A DNA stretch of 64,000 bases from Anomaloglossus baeobatrachus (taxonomy: Eukaryota; Chordata; Amphibia; Anura; Aromobatidae): NCBI RefSeq assembly GCF_048569485.1, contig NC_134353.1, positions 702,138,958 through 702,202,957 on the forward strand, read 5' to 3'. Below the pieces are notes generated by a model. The model was given only the letters and a program-made list of their open reading frames with translations, searched no databases and had not been told where the DNA came from. A program made the position numbers and the translations under genes. Shown here in pieces: positions 23,001 to 33,200 of this stretch; positions within the stretch are counted from its first letter, which is position 1; every line of letters starts with the position of its first letter.

Positions 23001-24303
23001 AGGATGACACACGGGTAGTAAATTCCTTGTGGATCGATGACTTGTTCATTTTGATGAACGTTAGTCTGTCCACATTGTCACTGGACAGACACGTGCGCTT
23101 ATCTGGCAGCACACACCCAGCAGCACTGAAGACACGTTCAGAGACAACGCTGGCAGCTGGACACGACAAAATCTCCAAGGCGTAAGTTGAGAGCTCTGGC
23201 CATTTTTCAAGATTTGAAGCCCAAAATGAGCAAGGCTCCATTTGCAAAGTCATGGCATCGATGTTCATTTGGAGATACTCCTGTATCATCCTCTCCAGCC
23301 GTTGACTATGTGTCAGACTTGTTGTCTCTGGTGGCCTTGCAAAGGACGGTCTAAAAAAATTATGAAAAGATTCAATAAAATTGCTGTTACCAGCACCAGA
23401 TACGGTGCTACTGGTACGGGTAGACTGTTGAAGATGACGAGACCGTCCCATGTTTGTCAAGTTACAACTGGGAGATTCACTCCCTGCACGGTTGTTTGGT
23501 GGAAAAGCCGAGCTAAGATCGAGTAACAGCTTCTGCTGATACTCCTGCATACGTGCGTCCCTTTCTATGGCTGGAGTTATGTCACAAAATTTGGACTTGT
23601 ACCGGGGATCTAATAGTGTGGCAAGCCAGTAGTCATCATCACTTCTAATTTTGACAATACGAGGGTCATGTTGGAGGTAGTGCAACAAGAAGGCGCTCAT
23701 GTGTCTTGCGCAGCCATGCGGACCAAGTCCACGCTGTGATTGTGGCATAGAGGTGCTAACCGTTCTTTCTTCCTCTGACATCTCTCCCCAACCTCTTTCA
23801 ACTGAAATTTGACCAAGGGCTCCCTCATCCGCTGAGTCTTCCATATCCATGGACAGTTTGTCCTCCATTTCTTCATGTTCTCCTGCACCTTCCTCAACAT
23901 TTCGCCTGCTACCATGCGCCCTTGTTGATCCCTGTCCCCCATGGTCCCATGCCTGCCGCGTTGGTGATGATGAACGTCTAGACCTTGGTGATGTTGTTGT
24001 GTCTTGCGCATATGAATCCTCCTGTAGTTCCTCCCCTTCCTGTTGTCCCACCCCCTGACTGCGAATAGTGTTTAGCGTGTGCTCCAGCATGTAAATGACT
24101 GGAATTGTCATGCTCATAATGGCATTGTCAGCGCTAAACATATTCGTCGCCATGTCGAAACTGTGCAGAAGGGTGCATAGGTCCTTGATCTGAGACCACT
24201 CCATCAGGGTGATCTGCCCCACCTCTGCATCTCGTTGGCCCAGGCTATACTTCATAACGTATTGCACCAGGGCTCGGCGGTGCTGCCACAGTCGCTGTAA
24301 CAT
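22990..24303 (-). CDS. hAT transposase, C-terminal segment
   Basis: A 437-residue frame. Residues about 1-90 (WSQIKDLCTLLHSFDMATNMFSAD) belong to the hAT core. An acidic, low-complexity middle (about 95-200) follows, then YWLATLLDPRYKSKF (about 225-240), the usual hAT block before the dimerisation domain. The hATC domain is at about 345-420, with FWASNLEKWPELSTYALEIL, SCPAASVVSERVFSAAG and DNVDRLTFIKMNK. The catalytic Glu is expected in this segment, but I did not place it. The segment overlaps the preceding frame at about 24252-24303, where the reading frame changes. It ends at the start of the tandem array derived from its own tail. Confidence 0.88.
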   Translation of the reverse strand: MLQRLWQHRRALVQYVMKYSLGQRDAEVGQITLMEWSQIKDLCTLLHSFDMATNMFSADNAIMSMTIPVIYMLEHTLNTIRSQGVGQQEGEELQEDSYAQDTTTSPRSRRSSSPTRQAWDHGGQGSTRAHGSRRNVEEGAGEHEEMEDKLSMDMEDSADEGALGQISVERGWGEMSEEERTVSTSMPQSQRGLGPHGCARHMSAFLLHYLQHDPRIVKIRSDDDYWLATLLDPRYKSKFCDITPAIERDARMQEYQQKLLLDLSSAFPPNNRAGSESPSCNLTNMGRSRHLQQSTRTSSTVSGAGNSNFIESFHNFFRPSFARPPETTSLTHSQRLERMIQEYLQMNIDAMTLQMEPCSFWASNLEKWPELSTYALEILSCPAASVVSERVFSAAGCVLPDKRTCLSSDNVDRLTFIKMNKSSIHKEFTTRVSSWGE

Positions 24304-24860
24304 GTGGAGAGTTGAATTCCAGCGTGTCGGCCGAAAGACTTCTGGAGCGATGCAAGTCGCTCAGCTGCGGCGGTTGAACGGCGGAAGTGAGCAGACAGTT
24401 TTCGTGCCCTGGTCAGAAGGCCATCTAGGCCAGGATAGTCTGTTAAAAATTGCTGGACAACAAGGTTCAACACGTGAGCCATACAAGGCACGTGTGTCAC
24501 CTTGCCCAGGCGAAGGGCCCTACCCAGGTTTGCAGCATTGTCGCACACGGCCTTACCAGGCTGCAGGTTGAGTGGAGACAACCATTTATTAAACTTAGTC
24601 TCCAGAGCTGCCCACAACTCAGCCGCTGTGTGACTCTTATTTCCAAGACATGTCAAGCTAAAGACCGCCTGATGCCGTTGCGCTCTGCTGCCAGCATAGT
24701 AATGAAGGGTGTGTGATTCCTTCTGCGCAGTGAGAACGCTGGTGGCCTGACCAGGCAGGCTTGGGGCGGAGGTGGAGGAACCAGATGAGGTGGAGGAGGC
24801 AGAAGCAGTGGCGGAACTTGGACAGACAGAGGATTGACACACAAGTCGTGGGGACGGCAA
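24252..24860 (-). CDS. hAT transposase, central segment
   Basis: A 202-residue frame between the other two. It begins with a Ser-rich stretch, then TAQKESHTLHYYAGSRAQRHQAVFSL and CLGNKSHTAAELWAALETKFNKWLSPLNLQPGKAVCDNAANLGRAL. The CDNAANL motif is the second catalytic Asp region of hAT transposases, and HVPCMAHVLNLVVQQFL is the conserved CxxH block. It overlaps both neighbours, so frame changes lie near 24870 and 24300. These are more likely mutations than introns, because I see no splice signals there. Confident as part of the transposase, not as an independent gene. Confidence 0.88.
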   Translation of the reverse strand: MPSPRLVCQSSVCPSSATASASSTSSGSSTSAPSLPGQATSVLTAQKESHTLHYYAGSRAQRHQAVFSLTCLGNKSHTAAELWAALETKFNKWLSPLNLQPGKAVCDNAANLGRALRLGKVTHVPCMAHVLNLVVQQFLTDYPGLDGLLTRARKLSAHFRRSTAAAERLASLQKSFGRHAGIQLSTCYSDCGSTAEPWCNTL

Positions 24861-26383
24861 GACTTGTGCAGCGACATGTAACGTCCCTGTCCATGCTTAC
24901 TGGTCCAAGTATCGGTGGTGAAATGCACCCGTTGACACACAGAGTTTCTCAAGGAAGCGGTGATGTTGTGTGTGACATGCTGGTGTAGTGCGGGCACACC
25001 TTTCTTAGAGAAGTAGTGGCGACTGGGCATCTGGTACTGGGGCACAGCGACAGACATAAGGTGTCTAAAATCCTGTGTGTCCACCAGGCGGAAAGGCAGC
25101 ATTTCGGTAGCCAGGAGCTTACAGAGGGATAAAGTCAACCTCTTAGCTTTGTCATGGGTCGCAGGAAATGGCCTTTTATTTGTCCACATCTGAGGGACAG
25201 AGATCTGGCTGCTGTGTGCAGACGGTGTTGAGTAGGGTGTCCCTGGAAAAATGCAGGTTTGTGAGGAAAGCGCAGGCGTAGACATGATGTTGCCTTCATC
25301 CAACGTTGGTGCTATCGATGTCTGAGAGAGCTGTACACACATACTTGTTTCCCCTTCCAAACCAACTGACGACCTACTAAGCAAACTGCCTGTTGCGGTT
25401 ACAGTGGTGGAAGTTGTGCGTGGAAAACCAGGTGTGACAGCTGTCCCCACAGTCCTAGAAGATGAAGAGCGCGCGGATGCACTGGAAGGGGCAGGCGGTG
25501 GTTGGTTCGCTCCGCTAGGCCGCATTGCAGCACGGTGAGCTTCCCACTGGGACATATGATATTTATTCATGTGACGATTCGTGGAAGAAGTTGTCAAACT
25601 GCTGAGGTTTTGCCCTCTACTAACAGAATCACGACAAATTTTACAGATCACATAATTTGGCCGATATTTTGCTATGTCAAAAAAGGACCAGGCTAGGCAA
25701 GGCTTAGAGGGCATGCGACGTGCTGAGTCCCCCTGACTAGTGCTCAGAGGCAGAGTGGTGGCTGAGGATGCAGTTGTAGACGTGCTACCAGTGCTCCGAC
25801 TCTGTCCAGGAAGGCGCACGGTAACTTCGTTGTCGGTTGCATCCTCCTCCACCGCCTCTGTTGACCTCCTCGAGTGCCTGACTGTGGGTTGACAGTAGGT
25901 GGGATCTAGAACTTCCTCATCAATTGTTGTGTTTGCACTCCCCTCACCCTCAGACCGAGCCTCTTCTTGCCCTGACCGAATATTTAAGTTGTCATCCCAA
26001 TCTGGTATCTGCGTCTCATCGTCATCAGTATGTTCCTCATTGTCTATAACAACAGGTGTTACAGTTTGTGAAAAAGGGTCAACATTATGCTCAGAAACTT
26101 GGTCCTCACGGCCTGAATCAGAGTCACAAAGGTTCTGGTCATCACTGCAGACCATTTCCTGGTCTGTACTCACTGTAGCTTGGGAGCAGACCTTTGATTC
26201 CCAGGCTATAGTGTGACTGAACAGCTCTGCAGACTCAGCCATCTCAGTTCCACCATACTGTGCAGGGCGGATGGAGACTTCAGAGCTGGGAGAATGCAAG
26301 TGTGATTGGGCTGACAACTCAGAGGACTGGTGTTTTTTTAGATGCGGTAGTTGAGGTGGCGGAGAGGGCACCTGTTCGACCAC
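24653..26383 (-). CDS. hAT transposase, N-terminal segment with BED zinc finger
   Basis: A 576-residue frame. Residues 1-220 are acidic and Ser/Thr-rich with no known fold. Residues about 226-276 form a BED zinc finger (SFFDIAKY, CKIC, then HMNKYH), the DNA-binding domain expected to recognise the element's ends. After a low-complexity linker, residues about 400-480 (TNKRPFPATHDKAKRLTLSL, FRLVDTQDFRHLMSVAVP, YQMPSRHYFSKKGVPAL) match the ZBED/hAT core start. FTTDTWTSK at about 488-496 carries the first catalytic Asp. Past about residue 505 the frame runs out of homology into Pro-rich sequence and the true continuation is in another frame. A further open stretch upstream (26442-26657, Lys/Gly-rich, MSGKMTDAGAKGKRRVGKG) could be a 5' coding part. 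Confidence 0.88.
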   Translation of the reverse strand: MVEQVPSPPPQLPHLKKHQSSELSAQSHLHSPSSEVSIRPAQYGGTEMAESAELFSHTIAWESKVCSQATVSTDQEMVCSDDQNLCDSDSGREDQVSEHNVDPFSQTVTPVVIDNEEHTDDDETQIPDWDDNLNIRSGQEEARSEGEGSANTTIDEEVLDPTYCQPTVRHSRRSTEAVEEDATDNEVTVRLPGQSRSTGSTSTTASSATTLPLSTSQGDSARRMPSKPCLAWSFFDIAKYRPNYVICKICRDSVSRGQNLSSLTTSSTNRHMNKYHMSQWEAHRAAMRPSGANQPPPAPSSASARSSSSRTVGTAVTPGFPRTTSTTVTATGSLLSRSSVGLEGETSMCVQLSQTSIAPTLDEGNIMSTPALSSQTCIFPGTPYSTPSAHSSQISVPQMWTNKRPFPATHDKAKRLTLSLCKLLATEMLPFRLVDTQDFRHLMSVAVPQYQMPSRHYFSKKGVPALHQHVTHNITASLRNSVCQRVHFTTDTWTSKHGQGRYMSLHKSCRPHDLCVNPLSVQVPPLLLPPPPHLVPPPPPQACLVRPPAFSLRRRNHTPFITMLAAERNGIRRSLA

Positions 26384-26784
26384 TTGAGATCAATTCAAGC
26401 ATTTTTCTTTTTTGGCCATCATCTACCTTTGTTCCAGTTGTTCATGTCCGTAAAAAAGGGAGAACATCGGATTGTCCACGGTAAGTAGTAGACATCTTAC
26501 TTTTGCTGGTAGATGGTCTATCTTCAGCAGATGTTAATGGAGCTTTGCCACCTTCCCCACGGACAAACCCTTTTTTTCCTTTTCCAACACGCCTCTTCCC
26601 CTTTGCACCAGCATCTGTCATTTTGCCACTCATTTTGATTGCGACAAGATTGTGCACTTAAAATGTGGTAGTAAAAATTGAGAGGTGGTGTAGATTTCAG
26701 CGGTGGTCTAGCTTTATTAACAGCAGAATAAACAACAATAATTATCCCTGACAATGCAACTACGGCCCTTAAACTGGCAGCATA

Positions 26785-27375
26785 GTTTGCTAGTATAATG
26801 GCTTAGTAACAATGAGTTTGAGTGTGCAATGCAGGCACACGTGCTGCAAATATCTTTGCACTAGTGGGACAATACAGAAGTCCAACAGCCACTTTTAGGA
26901 TGCCCCTAAGTTTCCTCAGTGTTTGGTAGTATAATGGCTTAGTAACAATGAGTTTGAGTGTGCAATGCAGGCAGACGTGCTGCAAATATCTTTGCACTAG
27001 TGGGACAATACAGAAGTCCAACAGCCACTTTTAGGATGCCACTAAGTTTCCTCAGTGTTTGCTAGTATAATGGCTTAGTAACAATGAGTTTGAGTGTGCA
27101 ATGCAGGCAGACGTGCTGCAAATATCTTTGCACTAGTGGGACAATACAGAAGTCCAACAGCCACGTTTAGGATGCCACTAAGTTTCCTCAGTGTTTGCTA
27201 GTATAATGACTTAGTAACAATGAGTTTGAGTGTGCAATGCAGGCAGACGTGCTGCAAATATCTTTGCACTAGTGGGATAATACAGAAGTCCAACAGCCAC
27301 ATTTAGGATGCCACTAAGTTTCCTCAGTGTTTGCTAGTATAATGGCTTAGTAACAATGAGTTTGAGTGTGCAAAG
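26785..27375. repeat. 135-bp tandem array in the hAT 5' region
   Basis: About 4.3 copies containing TAGTATAATGGCTTAGTAAC, GCAAATATCTTTGCACTAG and AAGTTTCCTCAGTG, starting near 26791, 26926, 27061, 27196 and 27333. Copies differ at only a few positions, so the array is younger than the element or still being homogenised. It lies upstream of the transposase start, where a promoter would be expected. Confidence 0.88.
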
Positions 27376-28168
27376 GGCAGGAGGGTACAGTGGCAGGGTT
27401 GTGGGTCTGGGTACAGGAAAGGAAGCCTCCCTTTCTATCCCTCCTAATGGGGAAATGCAGTGAGGAAATCCCTGACCTTAGCTACACAGATGCTGTCATC
27501 TTGTGTAGCTGTTAAAATCTGTTTTCACGGCCCTGACTGTCACCTATGGCTCTGACCCTGCCGGTATTAGCCCTTACAAGGGCTGAAAGAAACTTCTATC
27601 CCTATTCTGTATAGCGCTGTGTATAGAGCGTACACAGGAGTATCGGAGACAGGCGATACGCCAGCGGTGACTGATACCCAGACGCAGAAGAGATAATGGC
27701 GTCCGGACGGGCAGATACTCGTTTTTATAATGCAGGGACATGTGACATGGACATCCTATCACACATGCCGTTGCTTCTCTGGCTAAAAGTCCATTTAGCT
27801 GCGTGTGTGTCTGGGATTGGCTGACATGCCGGCCCGCCCCACTACACGCGCGTGCTTAGGGAAGGAAGGCAAGGAAAAAAAAAATGGCGATCGCCATTAT
27901 CCATACAGCAGTGATCTGAATGCGCTGTTCCCGCACACTATACACTGAAATTTCATAATAGTGTGAGTCACAGAGTGACTTACACTATTACAGCGGAAAG
28001 CCAGCTAGTAATTAGCTTGTCTTTTTGCTGCTAGAACCGTTCTCGAACATATCTAGAACTATCGAGCTTTAGCAAAAAGCTCGAGTTCTAGTTCGATCTA
28101 GAACAGCCCCCAAAATCACTCGAGCCGCGAACTGGAGAACCTCGAACCGCGAACCGCGCTCAACTCTA
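27376..28168. other. hAT 5' leader and terminus
   Basis: GC-richer DNA ending in subterminal CTCGAGTTCTAG, GAACCTCGAACCGCGAACC motifs. No coding sequence recognised. Likely promoter and transposase-binding region of the element. Confidence 0.5.
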
Positions 28169-28825
28169 CTCTTAAACGCTCCAGCATTTCAGAGAAAACT
28201 TAGTTTGAAGAACTTGACAGGGATTAAAGGGAGGGGCGAGACTAGATTAGCGTTAATCGCAGCCAGATTCCCCCCCCGCTCCTCTCTACTTATAGTCCGT
28301 TGGCCAACCCTTGATAACCCCTTCTGATTCCATGTTTCCTCCAGGTAAAATAATAAAGCCTATACTCACCTCCCGTGCCAGCGCTGTTCCAGCAGTTCTA
28401 CGGCTCGCAGTGGCGGGGCTCACATGTGGCTGTGATGTCACCTGAGCCCCGTGTCAAATCAGCGCTAAATTCTGTCTCCCCTGCCTTCAGACCAAACAAG
28501 TTAAATAACAGGATGTGTGTGCTAACTTCCTGTTGATTGCTCATTTGGTTCAAAGGCGTGGAGAAGGAAGCTGCCGCTGATTGGACAACTCCACGTGAGC
28601 CCCTGCACCGCAAGCTGTGGCACTGCTGGAACAGCGCTTTTATGGGAGGTGAGTATAGGCTTTATTATTTTACCTAGGGAAAACGTGGAATCAGAATTTT
28701 AATTTAATTATGTTTTCTTTGAAATGTTGTAGAGAAAACATACTTGATTACAATCCTGCTACCAGGCTCTGATTCATGCTGCCCAATGTTTGGACAACAT
28801 GAATCAAGTGACACATTCTCTTTAA

Positions 28826-29307
28826 TGTATTTGTTATTGCATGTTTTAACTGCTATGTGGCTCAACAAACTGTGTATTCAAACATTCTTTTTTTTTGCCG
28901 CTTTTCCACTGTTCTTGCCATAATTTAGTATATATTGTGCATAAAACATAAATGTGACCCCTGCCGTGTGAACACAGCATAACTGACTAAATGCAATTGA
29001 CAATTCCTGTATATTATTCTGAACACAGCCAGGCGAGACAGCAGTGAGTTATATTGTATCTAAATTACTGTATATATTGCTTCTTACTATCACACTAACA
29101 CAATTGCCACAACCTTTGTACAAAGAACATTATACCAAGGTCAGATGAAATATAAAAAAAAAAGATGAAGAAAAGGAGAGTTAAAATAGATCAGTCATAG
29201 CTAAGGTTAGTGTTCATCATGACCACATAATAAGAAAGTGTCTATGCAAAAATGGCTTTCATGGAACATGGTAGAGTAACAACATAAAAACTACCGCTAT
29301 CTAACAG
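28826..29307. other. Non-coding DNA, nothing recognised
   Basis: AT-rich spacer between the split T2-like element and the next MITE. Confidence 0.4.
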
Positions 29308-29874
29308 TAAAGCCTGATTTACACGTTGCAATTTCGCATACGATATCGTATGCGATTTGCAACGCCCCCATCGTATGTGTGGCACGTTCAATTTGTTGAA
29401 CGTGCCGCACATACGAGTAACCCCCCATCATACGTACTTACCTTCCATACGACCTCGATGTGGGCGGCGAACGTCCACTTCCTGGAGTGGGAGGAACGTT
29501 TGGCGTCACATCGACGTCACGCGGCAGCCGGCCAATAGAAGTGGAGGGGCGGAGCTGAGCGGGACGTAAACATCCCGCCTACTTCCTTCCTTCCGCATTG
29601 TAGGTCTGGAGCCGCAGGACGTAGGTAAGATCTGTTCATCATTCCCAGGGTGTCACACATTGCAATGTGTGCTACCCCGGGTACGATGAACAATCTGACG
29701 TGCAATTCTAGAGAAAGGTACGATATGTATGCGATGAACGTTTTAACGTTCAATCGCAATCGCACGTACCTGTCACACACTGCAATGTAACTTATGATGC
29801 CGGATGTGCGTCACTTACGACGTGACCCCGCCGACACATCGTAAGATACATTGCAGCGTGTAAAGCGAGCTTAA
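29308..29874. mobile_element. MITE with long inverted ends
   Basis: The left end TAAAGCCTGATTTACACGTT pairs with the right end, whose complement is TTAAGCTCGCTTTACACG. Both are followed inward by GCAAT and CG-rich ATCGTATGCGAT-type palindromes. Non-coding, about 565 bp. The fragment ending at 60289 (GTAAAGCTGGCTTTA) belongs to a similar family. Confidence 0.75.
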
Positions 29875-29911
29875 CATCAATAGTTATCTCAGGATAAAAA
29901 ATGGTGGATGA

Positions 29912-29925
29912 TTCACAAGTCTTTT
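29912..29925. repeat. 14-bp LINE target-site duplication, left copy
   Basis: TTCACAAGTCTTTT, repeated exactly at 36560-36573. Its length and A/T-rich cut side fit target-primed reverse transcription by an L1-type endonuclease. Confidence 0.9.
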
Positions 29926-30233
29926 TTTCCAAAACGTTTTTTATTGATTTTTCAAATTTGTAAAAACATGACAAGTATCATTGCAAAAGAAGAACATTCG
30001 TCTGACAAAATGTGACATAGAGGTGGGTGATACCCCAATTTGGAGTTCCATGTTGCTGTTCGATTTAAGATAGTATACAGTAACATTAAACCAAAACATA
30101 GGTAATGAAATATAATATAACATATGCAATACAATTCGTTAAATCTCTGTGTCGTCCCTGAATGATTTCAATTTTGCTAGCGTGTCTTGGTATTCCCAAC
30201 CGTCTCGTCTCCCCCTCCCGCCAGAGCCCCCTC

Positions 30234-33200
30234 CTAGGTGATTCTCAGTTTACCCAGGCTGTCCTGGATATCGCTCAGGATACACCACTCCGAGTGAACA
30301 AAAGGTGCCATCAGGTTAATTATTTCTCCCTGTGTGAATTGGCTTTCAATAAAATGTCTCCATCTCACAAAAAACTTGGCTGTCAACCCATCTTTATCCC
30401 TCTCCGCTTCTAGTTTTTCCCACTTCAGAAGGTTGTGTAGTTCGCCCACAACCTCCTTTATGGATGGGCCCTCCCTTTGAATCCAGTGTTTTAAGATGCA
30501 ACGCTTAGCTATCATGGCTATGTCATGCGTTATTGCGTATTTCCTCTTTTCCTGCGTGCTCGGTCCTCCTCCTACTCCTCCCTCAAAGGAGTGGAAAATC
30601 CACACCATTAAGTCTAGTTTGCTGAAAATTCCCCATGTTGACTGGGCAAATAGTCTGACTTGGTTCCAGAACCTAGCGATTGTCTCACATTCCCATAGCC
30701 CATGCAGCATATCCGTTTTTTCTTTTTGACACTTAGGACACCACCTATCCCTACCTGGTATGTTGAAACCTATAATGGCCCTATGTAGAATTCTGAATTG
30801 AGTGTCTCTCCATCTCTCATTGGTAATGTGTTTCCGCACTTGTACCCATCCTCTCAGTATATCATCCACCACTTCTTCCCTTCCCAATTGTTTCCCCCAC
30901 GCTTTTAAAGTCCGACTATCCTCCCGAGAGATAAGCACCCCCCTTAGCGATCGATAAATTTTAGAGACATTTATACTTGTTACATCACATTCCAGTAACT
31001 CATCAATCGAACTTCTGTTCAGCTCTCTTCCAACCACACCCAGGTCTCCTATTATTCCATGTTTCAATTGTTCATACTGGATGACATGTGAGCTATTAAG
31101 GTTGTACTTATCCAGCACTTCCCGACCTGTCATCCACCTCCTGTCCTCCACATTCATAACATCTATCATTCTCCTGACTCCCCTCTCTTTCCATCTAGTA
31201 AATAGCTTGTTTTCTCGTCCCAGGGGAAAATTTGGGAATGCCCAGGGGTTCAAGTACTTGGACACTTTCCATGAGAGCCCCAGTTTTTTCCTTACCGACT
31301 TCCATGTTAGCATGGTGTCTCGGAATATAATTGAGTTCCTTATGTGCCCTTCAACCCTGGATAGTGGGGAGTGCAGAATGGACGTCAGATCCCACGGTGA
31401 CGCATATTTAGTTTCCATCGCATGATCTGAGTGCCTACTCGTTCCTCTCACCCAATCAATTACATGCCTCATGATACATACAAGATTATACCCTTGGACA
31501 TCTGGAAAGTTTAGACCTCCCTCCTCTGCTGACTTCATCAGCGTACGCAGCTTTATTCTGGGTTTCCTTCCCCTCCACAGAAATTCTGTATACGCGGAGT
31601 TGAGCTTATTCACATCCTTTAGTTTTAGCAATAGCGGGATTGTCTGGAAGGGATACAGCAGCCTAGGAAAGCTCATCATTTTTATCAGGTGACATCTTGC
31701 CAGTAATGGAAGTGGCAGACCTTTCCATCCCTTTAATTGAACTATAATTTTCCTGATTAGCGGTCCATAATTCAAGTTATAGATTGTTTCCACCGATCTT
31801 CCTATATGCACTCCCAGGTATTTAATTGAAGATTGTGCTATAGGAATTCCACATAGACAGCCATCCCTTATTTGTCCCCCCATTGTCCCATGATGCCCCT
31901 TTAGGAACATGATCTCGCATTTTTTTTTGTTCAGTTTGAAACCGGAGAATGAGCCAAATTTTTCAATCAAGGCAAGAGTCTGTGGCAAATCCGCACCGGG
32001 GTCCCCCATATAAAGTATGATGTCATCAGCAAAAAGCGCTGTCTTTACTTCTGAACCCCTTATCTTGATTCCTTTAAAGCTATTTTGTCCCTGTAGTATT
32101 CTTGACAACGGCTCGATTGCCAGGTTGAATAAAAGAGGAGATAATGGGCAGCCCTGTCTTGTTCCCTTCATCAAAGGGAACACGTCTGATAGAAAGCCCG
32201 GAGTGTGAACCCTAGCTCCCGAGTTGGCATAAAGGTTTCTAATGTAAAGTCTCATCTTGCCTACAATCCCTATGGCCTCCATTACCCTGTCTAACCACCC
32301 CCAATTTACATTATCAAACGCTTTTTCTGCGTCAAGTGTAACTAGGGCAGGTCTAGCCCCTCCCTCAGTGAGACCCAGTCTAACCGCGTCTACCACTAGA
32401 ATTGTCTTTCGGATATTGGTAACGGCATTTCTCCCCTTAATAAACCCCACCTGGTGATTCGTAATGATCCTAGGTAAGATCTCGGCCAGTCTATTAGCCA
32501 TGATCTTGGACATAATTTTTAAATCCTGATTTATGAGCGATATAGGTCTATAACTAGAGGGATCATCCAGGTCCTTGGTTCCCTTGGGGAGTAATTTAAT
32601 ATATGCTATGTTGGAATTTTTGGGTATTTCCGCCCCTCCCAGGAAAGCATTAAAGACTGAGGTTAGATCCGGCGAGATCAGATCCTTCAGCGCCTTATAG
32701 AATTCACTATTGAAACCGTCAGGTCCCGGTGCCTTGTTGGTGTTAAGCTCCCCAATTGTTCTCGTCACCTCCTCTACTGTGATATCTGCGTTTAAGGCAC
32801 TCAAATCTTCCTCCGTCAAGCTAGGCATTTGGGCTTGTCTTAGCCACTCTGCCTCATCAGTCATGTCGTTATTCCCTGACCCATATAGTTTTCTATAGTA
32901 ATCTCCCAACAGTTTATTAATGTCCTTAGGATCCGTAGTCACCTCTCCCCCCTTTGTTTTCAGTTTAGAGATCACTGTCATCTTTCTGCTGCCCCTTGCC
33001 AGATTGGCCAACATCCTTCCCGCCTTGTTGCCAAACCTATGTAAGTCAACCTCCTTGTGCGACCAGAATAGTTGTTCCTTTTTTTTGGCCCATTCGTCAA
33101 ATCCCTCTTTTGCCTCCAACCATCTGCCTTTTGTCATGGGAGATCTATTTGTCACATAATTTGTATATGCTACCCGTACTGCTTCACTATGGAAATTATA

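Larger units (their letters stand above)
21112..28168 (-). mobile_element. hAT transposon, 7.06 kb, with broken transposase
   Basis: Terminal inverted repeats begin TAGAGATGAGCGAACCG (left) and, read inward from the right end, TAGAGTTGAGCGCGGTTCG. Both are followed by several GAACC / GGTTCG / TTCGAA subterminal motifs (21120-21215 and 28015-28155). An exact 8-bp duplication flanks the element. Inside, on the minus strand, are a 5' region with a 135-bp tandem array, a BED-finger hAT transposase in three overlapping frames (26383 down to about 22990), and a 235-bp tandem array. The intact boundaries and duplication suggest moderately recent insertion; the transposase is no longer a single frame. 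Confidence 0.92.
21012..28825. mobile_element. T2-like element split by the large hAT insertion
   Basis: The left part is 21012-21111, beginning TTAAAGTGAAGTTGGCAC. The right part is 28169-28825, ending GTGACACATTCTCTTTAA. ATTCATACTGCCCAAACT on the left pairs with the complement of GGACAACATGAATCAAG on the right. The right part holds an inner foldback (28346-28680) with TATACTCACCTCCC facing GGGAGGTGAGTATA and GCGCTGTTCCAGCAG facing CTGCTGGAACAGCGC. Removing the hAT and one copy of its 8-bp duplication makes CTCTTAAACGCTCCAGC continuous. Confidence 0.7.

Noticed and set aside
21112-28168. Domesticated ZBED-type host gene
   Set aside because: The coding region sits between hAT termini with an exact 8-bp duplication and is frame-broken, so it is a transposon, not a host gene.
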